64,000 nt of DNA from Rhizomicrobium sp. (GTDB taxonomy: Bacteria > Pseudomonadota > Alphaproteobacteria > Micropepsales > Micropepsaceae). The notes beneath the pieces were generated by a model. The model was given only the letters and a program-made list of their open reading frames with translations. It made no database searches and had not been told where the DNA came from. This document shows, piece by piece, positions 17,731-26,706 of this stretch. A program made the translations under genes and the position numbers. The number at the start of each line of letters is the position of its first letter. Position 1 is the first letter of the stretch. Where the stretch lies: the NCBI GenBank assembly GCA_037200985.1, contig JBBCGJ010000001.1:4254756-4318755 (forward strand), written 5' to 3'.

Positions 17731-18010
17731 ACTCTGCCGAGGCAGCGCAATCGGGCGGCTGAAAATGACTGCCCGACGTCGATCAGTGCCTACGACTTCC
17801 TTCCACCGTAAAAACCGTTCGAGCGCGTGGGGAGGAGCGCAAATCGGTTTGGACGCGCCAACGAGGGATCAGATCACAAATGTCGGCTCAGAACAGGCGT
17901 TCTGGTGGCACGCAGGTGTAACGCAACGGGGGCAAAAATCCGCCTTTTCCTGCTTAGTTCTGCGTATGCCCGCTAGCATAAGCTATTGAAATCGTTGAAT
18001 GGCCCCTCCA
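17731..18010. other. Intergenic stretch without a recognisable gene
   Basis: No convincing frame, ribosome site or RNA gene is seen between alanine dehydrogenase and the tRNA remnant. No 5' half of tRNA-Val is present, so the fragment that follows cannot be part of a complete gene in this window. Confidence 0.5.
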
Positions 18011-18055
18011 TTGACATGGGGAAGGTCACAGGTTCAATCCCTGTATTGCCCACCA
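18011..18055 (+). other. 3' half of tRNA-Val(GAC); probable integration-site scar (attR)
   Basis: The sequence reads as a tRNA from the anticodon loop onward: loop TTGACAT (18011-18017, anticodon GAC), stem strand GGGGA, variable AGGTC, a T-arm of ACAGG-TTCAATC-CCTGT (18028-18044), acceptor strand ATTGCCC, discriminator A and encoded CCA (18053-18055). The bases 5' of the loop (CTCCA) do not pair with GGGGA, and no acceptor 5' strand or D-arm is present. A tRNA 3' half starting in the anticodon loop is the typical crossover block left by tyrosine-recombinase islands. By polarity, the island would be the DNA to the left. Confidence 0.75.
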
Positions 18056-18295
18056 TTTTCAAGCGCTTAGAAAAATCTCGTCCGTCTGCTGCCTTCCAAA
18101 ATGGATCGGAGACAAACGCGGCGGCTTGCTTGGGCACCACTCTGCGCAGGAATGGATCACCGGACCGGGCTGACGACTACGTGCTCACAGTGGCGCTGAG
18201 CCCTGTGGCGCGCCTATCAACGGCCGTGCCGATCACGATGCCTCGGTCACTGGCTTTGCTGTTTTTTGGGATCGCCTATCGGCTATGAGCGACTG

Positions 18296-19270
18296 CTAGC
18301 AGGCGCCGTTTTGTCGTTCGAAAGACAGATGCATTTTGCGATAGGTGCGCGGACTGACGCCGTAGTGATTTCGAAACACGCGCGCGAAATGCGTCATGTT
18401 GTTGAACCCCCAGCTGAAAGCGATCTCGGTGATCGTCCGGCGCTGCCACAATACGTCCGTCAACTGTTTGCAGCATTCCTCGATCCTGCGACGCCGGATA
18501 AAACTTAAAAGCGTCTCTTTCTCGCTGGTGAACACGAGATGAAGGTAGCGTCGCGAGAGGCCAAACGCCGCGGCGACCGAGCGCAGGTCGAGTTCTGGGT
18601 CGCGCAAATTAGCCTCGATATAGCGCTTGATTTTGATACGGTGCGTTCCGACGCTGGCGGTTTCCGGAACCACGCTGCCTTTCGTCGCCATCCACGCCGT
18701 GGCGAAGACATCGAGCAGGCTGTCGGCCATACGCGAGCCCAGGTCGTGTGGGAAACCCAGGTCGGCCTGCTCCCAGACACTCTTGAGCATCAGCGACGTC
18801 GTTCGCGACAGGCCCGTCGCGCCGGATAGCTTGACACCTACGACTTCTTCCGGCGACGGCAGATGCTTGCGCAGATCGTCCTCGGTGACGATGAGCAAAA
18901 GCGTGCTGCACGGTTTCTCATAGGTGAGGGTGTAGGGCAGCGTCGCGTCGCTCAGCACAAGGTCGCCTTCATCGAGGCGGATATCGCGGTCGTCACGGCG
19001 GATAACAAGTTGTCCCTGCAACAGCACGCGCAGGAAAAAAAGATGTTCACCGTGATCGGACGCTCGCAATTCCGGGCGCGACACCGTCGCGGGTTGGGAG
19101 ACGGCGTTGGCCATGCGCAGACGGCCGTATCGCAAACAGCGCATCTCGGCGTCGAACTGGCTCGGATTGGAAGGGCGGGTCTTGACCGGCGTCAACACGC
19201 TGCTGTTCACGTCGTTCCAATAGGCTACCTTCGCCGACGACTCCAATCCGCGCGTCGAATAGGTGAGCAT
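18296..19270 (-). CDS. AraC family transcriptional regulator
   Basis: A 324-residue regulator with an N-terminal cupin-like sensor of the AraC-binding-like type (EHLFFLRVLLQGQLVIRRDDRD, LDEGDLVLSD) and a C-terminal double helix-turn-helix (DLRSVAAAFGLSRRYLHLVF, then ITEIAFSWGFNNMTHFARVF and GVSPRTYRK). The sensor and DNA-binding halves are both complete. It is divergent from the GntR-type gene with about 175 bases between them, so it could act on either. The 240 bases separating its 3' end from the tRNA remnant show no gene. Effector unknown. Confidence 0.9.
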   Translation of the reverse strand: MLTYSTRGLESSAKVAYWNDVNSSVLTPVKTRPSNPSQFDAEMRCLRYGRLRMANAVSQPATVSRPELRASDHGEHLFFLRVLLQGQLVIRRDDRDIRLDEGDLVLSDATLPYTLTYEKPCSTLLLIVTEDDLRKHLPSPEEVVGVKLSGATGLSRTTSLMLKSVWEQADLGFPHDLGSRMADSLLDVFATAWMATKGSVVPETASVGTHRIKIKRYIEANLRDPELDLRSVAAAFGLSRRYLHLVFTSEKETLLSFIRRRRIEECCKQLTDVLWQRRTITEIAFSWGFNNMTHFARVFRNHYGVSPRTYRKMHLSFERQNGAC

Positions 19271-19445
19271 GTCTATTTCCTCCGGTGCTTTTTCTCATCA
19301 CGATATCAAAATTTGTGCCACCGACAATCGTCAAATGGCGTCCGATTTCCGCGTCGCGTCGCGTTGACGATCAAAACGCGACTTGAAACGCATATCCGCA
19401 AGGCGATATGGGAAGCGGGCTCGTTGCGGACGATTGGGCGGGAAT

Positions 19446-20204
19446 ATGGCGTTGAAGTACGATTCGGTCGTCACGGCTGGGGCTGCCAAACAGATCGCCA
19501 AGGATATTCGCGAAGCCATCCTTCACGGCAGGATCAAGGTGGGGGAACGGCTCCCGACGGAAGACGAGCTCGCGGCCAGCTACGGCGTATCGCGCCCGAC
19601 GATCCGTGAAGCGCTGAAGCTGCTCGCCGCGCAGAACTTGGTGCGGGCACGGCGCGGCCCCTCGGGTGGAAGCTTCGTGACGAAGCCTGAGCCGGGCGAG
19701 ATGGGACAGACCCTCGCCGGCGCGGTCACCCTCATGGTCACGATAGGCGGCTTCCAGTTCGACGAGATCGCGCTGGCCAGGCTTGAGCTTGATACGATCT
19801 GCTGCCGCCAGGCTGCCACCACCCGGGATCAGGCGGACATCGCAAAGCTCAAAACCGCTCTTGCCGAGCTTCGCGACGAGAAAGTGTCCGACGAAGAATT
19901 CTGTGCGGCCGACGTTCGCTTTCACCGGGCCCTGGTCGATGCGACCCACAACGGGCCCTTGCGATTCCTCATGTACGGAATTGTCGAGGCCATGTTGCCG
20001 ATCATGAACATGGTCGTTTACCGCGAACGTGAGCGGGCGGTGGTCGTCAAGTATCATGAGGCGGTTCTCGCGGCGATCGTGAAGAAACGGCCGGCGGAAG
20101 CCGTCACCGCCGTGCGCGGACTGATGGAATACCTGACCGGTAAATATCGGTCAGCCGCCGCGCACACAGTCAAGCGGCCGCGCGCGCGGAAAACGACGCG
20201 GTAG
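19446..20204 (+). CDS. GntR/FadR-family transcriptional regulator
   Basis: A 252-residue protein starting at MALKYDSVV. The N-terminal winged helix is complete (GERLPTEDELAASYGVSRPT, then REALKLLAAQNLVRARRG), followed by an all-helical FCD domain with the metal-binding pattern around ADVRFHRALVDAT and KYHEAVLAAI. FCD regulators sense small carboxylates. A basic C-terminal tail (KRPRARKTTR) is unusual. It is immediately upstream of, and convergent with, the acryloyl-CoA reductase and acyl-CoA synthetase genes, so control of C3 acid metabolism is a reasonable guess. Confidence 0.88.
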   Translation: MALKYDSVVTAGAAKQIAKDIREAILHGRIKVGERLPTEDELAASYGVSRPTIREALKLLAAQNLVRARRGPSGGSFVTKPEPGEMGQTLAGAVTLMVTIGGFQFDEIALARLELDTICCRQAATTRDQADIAKLKTALAELRDEKVSDEEFCAADVRFHRALVDATHNGPLRFLMYGIVEAMLPIMNMVVYRERERAVVVKYHEAVLAAIVKKRPAEAVTAVRGLMEYLTGKYRSAAAHTVKRPRARKTTR

Positions 20205-20231
20205 CGCCCGCCGGCCGCGAGACGCTGGGTC

Positions 20232-21221
20232 CTACGCGTTGACGTCGACGACCGTACGGCCGCGAATCTCCCCCTTCAATATCTGTGCGCCGAGTGCCGG
20301 AGCGGCGGCGAGAGGCTCCGTCACGATCATTTCTTCGAGCAGGTTCATCGGCAGATCGCGGGCGAGCCTTTCCCAGGCGCGTTGGCGAATGTCCGTCGGA
20401 CACATGACGGAGTCTATTCCGAGCAAGCGCACGCCCCGAAGAATGAACGGCGCGACAGAAGCGGGCAGGTCCGCCCCCTGGGCCAAACCGCAGGCCGCAA
20501 CGCTGCCGCGATATTTGATTTGCGCCAGCAGATTGGCGAGCGTATTGCTGCCCACCGTATCGATGCCTCCCGCGAAGCGCTCCGAAAGCAGGGGCCGGGT
20601 CGGCTTCTCCGCCAGCGTCGAACGGTCGATGATCTCGGACGCGCCAAGCTTACGCAGATAGTCGTGCGTCGCGGCACGTCCTGTCGATGCCGCAACTTGG
20701 TATCCCAGCGCCGCCAGCAGAGCGACCGCGATGCTGCCGACACCGCCGGCCGCGCCCGTCACGGCAACAGTCCCGCTGTCCGGCCTGACGCCATGTTCCT
20801 GCAGTTCCATGACGGAGAGCATGGCCGTGAAGCCGGCCGTGCCGATGCCCATGGCTTGGCGAGTCGTCATGCCCTTCGGCAGATGTACCAGCCAGTCCGC
20901 TTTCACCCGCGCCGATTGCGAGAGTCCGCCCCACCAAATCTCTCCCACGCGCCAGCCTGTCAGCACGACCTTGTCGCCCACCGCGAACCGATCGCTGGCG
21001 GAAGCCGTCACGCTGCCCGCGAAATCGATGCCTGGAATATGTGGATATTTCTTCACCAACCGTCCCTGTCCCGCGAGGACCAGACCGTCCTTGTAGTTGA
21101 TGGTCGAGTATTCCACGGCGACCGTCACGTCGCCGTCCGGAAGCTCGGCCTCATCGACCATCTCGACGCTCGAAGTGACCTTGCCTTCGGCTTCTCTCAA
21201 CACTATTGCGCGGAATGCCAC
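20232..21221 (-). CDS. acuI: Acryloyl-CoA reductase-type MDR oxidoreductase (YhdH/AcuI)
   Basis: A 329-residue medium-chain dehydrogenase of the YhdH/AcuI branch, which lacks structural zinc. Seen: STINYKDGLVLAGQG, PHIPGIDFAGSV, the NADPH motif TGAAGGVGSIAVALL, and MCPTDIRQRAWERLARDLP near the C-terminus, which is diagnostic of this branch. Known enzymes reduce acryloyl-CoA to propionyl-CoA with NADPH and detoxify acrylate. The GTG start at 21221 is chosen because AAGGA sits seven bases upstream. The acyl-CoA synthetase gene lies 48 bases upstream on the same strand, so the two probably form an operon. Confidence 0.86.
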   Translation of the reverse strand: MAFRAIVLREAEGKVTSSVEMVDEAELPDGDVTVAVEYSTINYKDGLVLAGQGRLVKKYPHIPGIDFAGSVTASASDRFAVGDKVVLTGWRVGEIWWGGLSQSARVKADWLVHLPKGMTTRQAMGIGTAGFTAMLSVMELQEHGVRPDSGTVAVTGAAGGVGSIAVALLAALGYQVAASTGRAATHDYLRKLGASEIIDRSTLAEKPTRPLLSERFAGGIDTVGSNTLANLLAQIKYRGSVAACGLAQGADLPASVAPFILRGVRLLGIDSVMCPTDIRQRAWERLARDLPMNLLEEMIVTEPLAAAPALGAQILKGEIRGRTVVDVNA

Positions 21222-21269
21222 GGTCAGATCCTTCGCTGTTAGCAAGCCGCCTAGCGGCTCGTCGATTGT

Positions 21270-23126
21270 TCAATCTTCAAGGGTCGAAATGTCCCCGACG
21301 TCCTGGCCGAGCTCGCGCGCCCGCAAGACCCGCCGCATCACCTTTCCGGAACGCGTTTTCGGAAGGCTTGAAGCAAAGTCGAGTTGCGCCGGCTGTGCGA
21401 TCGGTCCGAGCTGGCGGCGGACATGGTCCGATAGTTCGCGGCGCAGCACGTCGCTGCCGTCGAAACCCTGCCGAAGGACGACAAAGGCCTTGATGACCTC
21501 GCCCTTGAGCGCGTCGGGCAGGCCAATGACCGCGCATTCCGCGACCGCCTGATGCGTGACGAGCGACGATTCCACCTCGGCAGTCGCAATCCGATGGCCG
21601 GCGCTGTTGATCACATCGTCCGACCGCCCGAGAAGCGAGATATACCCATCGGCATCCTCGATGGCCACGTCGCCGGTGACGTACCCGCCCAGAACCTTGG
21701 ACCACAACGATTCATAGCGCAGCGGATCGCGCCAGATCGTCCGCAGCATGTAAGGCAGAGGCTGCTCTATGACGAGGAGGCCGGTTTCTCCGACCGCAAC
21801 AGGCGCTCCTTCGGGACCGGCAATGCGCGTGCGCACGGTCGGCATCGGACGTCCGGCGAAGCCGGGCTTGGCGACCATCGCCGGAAACGTGCCGATCAGC
21901 GGACTGGCGATTTCGGTCTGCCAGAAATTGTCCACTACCTGGCCCCAAGCGCCTTCGTCGTCGCTAAGGATGCGGTTCTTCGCAAACGCCATCGCTTCCG
22001 GATTGAGAGGCTCGCCGGCGCAGGCGATCAGCCGCAATGACCGGCGGCTGGATCCCTCAAGGCACGCCTCGCCGGCGCGGATGAACATCCGCAGCAGGGT
22101 CGGCGCGACGAACATCGCGGTGATTTTATAACGATCGACCAGGCGCCACAGTGTATCGGCGGCGGGCCAGTCGGCGGCGCCTTCGCGCACGAACTGGTGC
22201 GCGCCCGCCAGAAACGGCCCATATACGATATAGGAGTGGCCGACGATCCAGCCCACATCCGAGGTGGACCACCATACGCCGCGATCGGGACCCAGCTCGA
22301 AGAAGTTTCGCGCGAACCAGTCGACCCCGACAATATACCCCCCATGCACATGGACGACCCCCTTGGGGCGGCCGGTCGTTCCCGAGGTATAGAGGATGAA
22401 CAACGGATCTTCGGAGTCCATAGGTTCGGCGTCGCGCCAGGCCGGCGCCTGGGATACGATCTCGCGAAAATCGAGATGGCCGTCCGGCAGCCTAGCGTCG
22501 CTTCGACGAAGACCGATCACATTGGGTTGGTCCCGGTCGCTCAGGGCCTGGCAGACGATCCCGGTCAGTGGAATGGGCATTCCACGCCGATACGAGCGGT
22601 CGGCATAGATCACGGCCGTCGGCTCGCAGTCCGCGATGCGATCCCGCAAGGCCGTCTCGCCGATGCCCGCATATACCGCGGCATGCACGGCGCCGAGACG
22701 GGCGCAGGCCAGCATCGTGAAAATCGCCTCGGGAATGAGCGGCATGTAGAGGACGACGCGGTCGCCCTTGCCGACGCCAAGCCATGCCAGTGCATTTGCG
22801 ATCTGGCAGACTTCGGTTCGTACTTCGGAATAGGTGAAGTTTCGGACGTCCTGGCCGTCCTCGGATGCCCAGGTCAGGGCAGGCGACGTTCCCCGCCCGT
22901 CCTCGATATGGCGGTCCAACGCGTTGAGCGTTGCATTCGTGGTTCCTCCGACGAACCAGGCGTGCGCGGATCCCTCGATGTGGGCGGCCTCGGTCCAAGG
23001 CGAAAGCCATCTCAGGGTGCAGGCATGCCGTTCCCAAAATCCGACAGGATCGGCGAGGGCGGCTTCGATCAGCCGATCGGGATCGGCAACAACGGGATTG
23101 TCAAGATGGCTTGCTGTGTGCACCAA
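21270..23126 (-). CDS. Acetyl/propionyl-type acyl-CoA synthetase
   Basis: A 618-residue AMP-forming acyl-CoA synthetase of the Acs/PrpE branch. Seen: the adenylation motif FILYTSGTTGRPKGVVHVHG, the WWSTSDVGWIVGHSYIVYGP block, the hinge region DVINSAGHRIATAEVE and the acetylatable catalytic lysine in LPKTRSGKVMRR. It activates a short carboxylic acid with ATP and CoA. Coupled to an acryloyl-CoA reductase, likely substrates are acrylate, 3-hydroxypropionate or propionate. The annotated start is TTG with a GTG next to it and no clear ribosome site, so the N-terminus is uncertain by a few residues. Confidence 0.88.
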   Translation of the reverse strand: MVHTASHLDNPVVADPDRLIEAALADPVGFWERHACTLRWLSPWTEAAHIEGSAHAWFVGGTTNATLNALDRHIEDGRGTSPALTWASEDGQDVRNFTYSEVRTEVCQIANALAWLGVGKGDRVVLYMPLIPEAIFTMLACARLGAVHAAVYAGIGETALRDRIADCEPTAVIYADRSYRRGMPIPLTGIVCQALSDRDQPNVIGLRRSDARLPDGHLDFREIVSQAPAWRDAEPMDSEDPLFILYTSGTTGRPKGVVHVHGGYIVGVDWFARNFFELGPDRGVWWSTSDVGWIVGHSYIVYGPFLAGAHQFVREGAADWPAADTLWRLVDRYKITAMFVAPTLLRMFIRAGEACLEGSSRRSLRLIACAGEPLNPEAMAFAKNRILSDDEGAWGQVVDNFWQTEIASPLIGTFPAMVAKPGFAGRPMPTVRTRIAGPEGAPVAVGETGLLVIEQPLPYMLRTIWRDPLRYESLWSKVLGGYVTGDVAIEDADGYISLLGRSDDVINSAGHRIATAEVESSLVTHQAVAECAVIGLPDALKGEVIKAFVVLRQGFDGSDVLRRELSDHVRRQLGPIAQPAQLDFASSLPKTRSGKVMRRVLRARELGQDVGDISTLED

Positions 23127-23290
23127 CGTACTGTTTGTGCGACGCAGAGCTTATACAAAAGCGCTATCGGTCGCCCTCCCGGACAGTTCGCGACATTCAT
23201 ACCGCGGAGGCGGTTTCTGTCAATCTGATATTTGTAAGGCAAATACTCGGCGGCGGCGCGATGGCGCAAACGATACGGCCCGACGAACGT

Positions 23291-23680
23291 TCAATTGACC
23301 GAAAACCACTTCTCCTCCCGCAGCGTGCTTCCGGCGAGCAGGTCGATTTCCTGCTTCAACCGTGCGCGCTTGTCGTTCGTCAGATACACGCGTCTCGCCG
23401 CCGCGACAAAGCTTCTTCCAAAGCTCTTCTTCGCTTCGAGGCGCCGCAGACGGTCTTCCAGGTCCCAGAGGCGCTGGTTCTGCGCCTGCAGGAGCTGCTC
23501 CTTCTGCCGTATTTTGCGCGTGGCCAGCGCCGGCTTCGCGTTGCGGATGTGAACGAGTCTGGCCAGTTCCCGGCCGATTCTCGCTCGCGTCGGACGATCC
23601 GGTATGCGTTTCTTCTTGATACGGAGAATGGATATCCGGTCGATCAAATCACCGGCCGGCACTGGAATGCTTACCAACAT
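23291..23680 (-). CDS. DUF6165 family protein
   Basis: A 129-residue basic, helical protein. The segments VSIPVPAGDLIDRISILRIK, QNQRLWDLEDRLRRLE, FVAAARRVYLTNDKRARLK and the closing GSTLREEKWF match the uncharacterised DUF6165 family, which in other bacteria often lies near TPR or glycan-related genes. The start at 23680 has GAGG upstream; an upstream in-frame ATG at 23716 lacks one. No signal peptide or membrane segment. Function unknown. It is isolated: 164 bases precede the synthetase and about 425 bases separate it from trxB. Confidence 0.75.
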   Translation of the reverse strand: MLVSIPVPAGDLIDRISILRIKKKRIPDRPTRARIGRELARLVHIRNAKPALATRKIRQKEQLLQAQNQRLWDLEDRLRRLEAKKSFGRSFVAAARRVYLTNDKRARLKQEIDLLAGSTLREEKWFSVN

Positions 23681-24105
23681 GGTATTAGGCCTCGTGAGCC
23701 GGTGCGTAAATCGCATGCTGCCCTAGTGTGCGTTTTTCGCCCATTGCATCGCCATTTGACAATTGATTGCCTCAATAGCGCAATCGTGAGCTTCCGTCGC
23801 CGCCACGTTTTTCCGATCCAGCAGATGCGAATGCGATAGAGCCGATTTTTTTGGTGCGTGGCGATTTCGCTTTAGCGGAAAAACTTGTCGAAAAACTGCC
23901 GACTGCTCGCGTCATCCGCGCGTGGCGGAGAAGGACATTTCGAAGCGTCTAGCGCTATTTCTTTCGTCGGATTGGGCTGATAAAGGCTTGCCACGATGCA
24001 ATGCCAGAGGAAAGCAGCGTCCCTCTCTGTCCAACACACGACCGCCTTATTTTCGGCGCCGTCGATCGTGAGGACAATCCAACATTCCGGGTAGGAGTCG
24101 ATCGA
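23681..24105. other. Divergent intergenic region, nothing recognised
   Basis: This stretch between DUF6165 and thioredoxin reductase shows no coding pattern. It is more A/T-rich than its surroundings and has a weak 6-base dyad (GATTGC...GCAATC near 23765-23785). Promoters for both flanking genes must lie here, but I cannot assign them with confidence. Confidence 0.4.
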
Positions 24106-25041
24106 ATGAAACGCGCGAAAGTCGTTGTTCTGGGCAGCGGACCGGCCGGCTGCACCGCTGCCATTTACGCCGCGCGCGCCATGCTGGAGCCGTTATTGAT
24201 CGCCGGCATTCAGCCGGGCGGTCAGCTGACCATCACGACAGAGGTCGAGAACTATCCGGGTTTTGCCGATGCGATCCAAGGCCCCTGGCTGATGGAGCAG
24301 ATGCAGCGTCAGGCGGAGCATCTAGGCACCGAGTTTGTGCAGGACACCATCGCTGCCGTCGATCTCACGCGCCGTCCCTTTACGCTGACGGCCGATTCCG
24401 GCGCCGTTTACGCCGCCGATTCGCTCATCATCGCGACCGGCGCGAGCGCCAACTGGCTTGGCCTGCCGAGCGAAAGCAAATTCCAGGGTTTCGGTGTTTC
24501 GGCCTGCGCCACCTGTGACGGCTTCTTCTTCCGCGGCAAGCGCGTCGCGGTGGTGGGCGGCGGCAATACGGCGGTGGAGGAAGCCCTTTTTCTTACCAAT
24601 TTTGCCGAGCGCGTCACTCTCATCCATCGCCGCGACACGTTGCGCGCGGACAAGACCAACCAGACGCGCGTGACGGCCAACGAGAAGATCGACATTCTCT
24701 ACGACACGGAAGTGGTCGAAGTCGTCGGCGGCGAGGACCCGAGAGGCGTCACCGGCCTGAACCTGCGCAATACGGTGACCGGCAGCATGAGCGCACTCGC
24801 CGTGCATGGGCTTTTCGTCGCCATCGGGCATTCGCCCGCCACCGAGCTGTTCAAGGGCAAGCTTGAAATGGACGAAACGGGGTACATCAAGACGGCTCCG
24901 GACTCCACCCATACCAGCGTCGCCGGCGTTTTTGCGGCGGGAGACGTAAAGGACAAGATATTCCGCCAGGCGGTGACGGCTGCCGGAATGGGCTGTATGG
25001 CGGCTCTGGAGGCCGAACGCTTCCTCGCCAGCGGGCACTGA
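24106..25041 (+). CDS. trxB: Thioredoxin-disulfide reductase
   Basis: A 311-residue flavoprotein with the low-molecular-weight thioredoxin reductase layout: FAD motif VVLGSGPAGCTAAIYAAR, GGQLTITTEVENYPGF, redox-active Cys134-Cys137 in CATCDGFFF, NADPH motif VVGGGNTAVEEALFL with the HRRD signature, and the FAD-closing GVFAAGDVKDKIFRQAVTA. It passes electrons from NADPH to thioredoxin in the cytoplasm. The start is fixed by TAGGAG eight bases before ATG 24106. It is convergent with the MFS gene, with only 8 bases between stops. It may ultimately feed the periplasmic ScsB/DsbD-like reductase further on. Confidence 0.95.
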   Translation: MKRAKVVVLGSGPAGCTAAIYAARAMLEPLLIAGIQPGGQLTITTEVENYPGFADAIQGPWLMEQMQRQAEHLGTEFVQDTIAAVDLTRRPFTLTADSGAVYAADSLIIATGASANWLGLPSESKFQGFGVSACATCDGFFFRGKRVAVVGGGNTAVEEALFLTNFAERVTLIHRRDTLRADKTNQTRVTANEKIDILYDTEVVEVVGGEDPRGVTGLNLRNTVTGSMSALAVHGLFVAIGHSPATELFKGKLEMDETGYIKTAPDSTHTSVAGVFAAGDVKDKIFRQAVTAAGMGCMAALEAERFLASGH

Positions 25042-25049
25042 CGAGAGCT

Positions 25050-26336
25050 TCAACTCTCGTCGGCTGGAAGGTTTCGCGTTTCCGGTCCAAACCAGATCGC
25101 CACCAGTCCGACGACATAGAAGATCGAGACCGCCGCGGCAGCGTATGGGAGAGAGCCGAATGTCCCGACGAGCGCGCCGGCGACGAGCGGGCCGATGCCC
25201 GTGATGCTGCGGGCCAGGTTCCAGCAGAAGCCCTGGCCGGTGGCTCGCACGCGCGTGGGAAACAGCTCGGGCAGATAGACCGCGAACGTGCCGAATCCGC
25301 CGATCGCGAAATAGCCATAGACCGGAATGAACCACAGCAGATGGCCGAGCGTCTTGACATGCAGGAAGAGATACAGCGACGCGGCGAACGCACCTGCCGC
25401 GAAGAGGAAGTACGAATTGCGCCGTCCGATCGCATCGGTCAGCCACATCAAGGTGAGATACCCGGCAAGCGCACCCGCCATCATTAGCATGAAGGCGTAG
25501 CTCACTACCTTCACGCCGTCGGCATGCGCCGGACCGAGCAGCTGCTGGATCCAGCTCGGCAACAGCGTTAGCCCTGCCCAGGAGGTGATCATCATCGCGG
25601 AAGCGACGAGCAGACCGACGATTGTCTTTCGGCGCAGATCGGGCCTGAAGATCGCGGCGAACGTGCCGAAGGACGACGTCCGTGTGCCGTCCTGAATCTC
25701 TCTCTCGCGCACCCGCATCCAGAGTTCCGGCTCGGGAACGTGGCGACGCATGAAAAGCGTTAGCAGGGCCGGCAGTGCGCCCGCGGCAAGCACCCACCGC
25801 CATCCGCCGATCGGTCCTAGAATCAGATTATCCAGCGCGGCGACGAAGAAGCCGACGGAAAAGGCGAGCTGCACGAACTGCATGGCCCGGCTGCGATACC
25901 GCTCGGGCCAGGTCTCGGCGATCAGGGCGGCACCCGCCGACCATTCTCCGCCGATGCCGAACCCGGCCAAGGCCTGGAGAATGGCGAGTTCCCACCAGGT
26001 TTGCGCGAGGCCGCTCAGCCCGGTGAAGCCCGCATAAATCAGCACCGTGATGATCAAGGTGCGTGATCGCCCGATGCTGTCGGCGATGACGCCGAAGACG
26101 ACACCGCCTATTCCCCAGGCGAACAGCTTGATCGCCATGATGAGCCCGCCTGTCCGGGCGATGTCGCCGGCATTGGTGCTATGCAGCAGCTCCGCCACGC
26201 TCGGGAAAAGCACGAGCGTGAAGAGGTTGAGATCCATCGAATCGAACAGCCACGCCAGGAAGGCCGAGCCCAGCGCGAGCCAATGGCGCGAGGTCAGTGC
26301 CGCATCTTGCGCTGGCGTCGCGCTATGTATCGTCAC
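25050..26336 (-). CDS. MFS transporter of the aromatic-acid/sugar-acid type
   Basis: A 428-residue, 12-helix major facilitator. Characteristic segments are DSMDLNLFTLVLFP in helix 1, GVIADSIGRSRTLIITVL (A-motif loop), GFGIGGEWSAGAALIAETWP in helices 4-5, and YLPELFPTRVRATGQGFCWN in the C-half. This pattern fits proton symporters for aromatic acids or other organic anions. GTG 26336 is preferred because GGGAGGGG precedes it. On its strand, 119 bases upstream of the start, lies TTCACGGAAA, the decamer also found before the two large TonB receptors, so it may belong to the same ECF regulon. Confidence 0.88.
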   Translation of the reverse strand: MTIHSATPAQDAALTSRHWLALGSAFLAWLFDSMDLNLFTLVLFPSVAELLHSTNAGDIARTGGLIMAIKLFAWGIGGVVFGVIADSIGRSRTLIITVLIYAGFTGLSGLAQTWWELAILQALAGFGIGGEWSAGAALIAETWPERYRSRAMQFVQLAFSVGFFVAALDNLILGPIGGWRWVLAAGALPALLTLFMRRHVPEPELWMRVREREIQDGTRTSSFGTFAAIFRPDLRRKTIVGLLVASAMMITSWAGLTLLPSWIQQLLGPAHADGVKVVSYAFMLMMAGALAGYLTLMWLTDAIGRRNSYFLFAAGAFAASLYLFLHVKTLGHLLWFIPVYGYFAIGGFGTFAVYLPELFPTRVRATGQGFCWNLARSITGIGPLVAGALVGTFGSLPYAAAAVSIFYVVGLVAIWFGPETRNLPADES

Positions 26337-26706
26337 GGCCCCTCCCGCGTCGGCATCGCCGATCTTATTTGCGGCGAAGGTGGCAGTTTTTTTGCGGAGG
26401 GAGAAGCGTTGTGCGAACGACGATCGACAATATCGCCGATTCCGCACTGCGGATTTTCCGTGAAGCGTCCAAGCCGCGCATGAGATCAAATCACAGACCT
26501 GCTGTTAAGCCGCTTGGAATCGACCTTTTCGGCACTGTTTGAGATTCCGTGAAACGGACGTGGTGCTGCTTAAAGCCGCAGCCCGCATGTGGTTCGGTCG
26601 TTCTGTATACGGACACAACGGGGTAATTTGCGCTCATGGCCGACAGCGAACCATTTCGCGAGCTGTCCCTCGCGCATGATCGCGCGACATTTCCTGGAGA
26701 AGGCGC
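26337..26706. other. Divergent regulatory region between MFS and GMC operon
   Basis: No gene is seen in these 370 bases. Two minus-strand copies of TTCACGGAA occur, at 26456-26464 (within the decamer TTCACGGAAA) and 26545-26553. No forward-strand copy precedes the GMC operon, whose promoter I cannot place. Confidence 0.5.
26435..26464 (-). promoter_or_regulatory. Predicted ECF-type promoter upstream of the MFS gene
   Basis: On the minus strand TTCACGGAAA occupies 26464-26455. Sixteen bases on is CGGC, a poor match to the CTCT found at that spacing in the receptor promoters. The -35-like decamer is exact; assignment as a promoter is therefore tentative. Confidence 0.45.

Noticed and set aside
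17900..18055. Complete tRNA gene, possibly with an intron
   Set aside because: No 5' acceptor strand (GGGCAAT) or D-arm was found upstream, and the bases before the anticodon loop do not pair.
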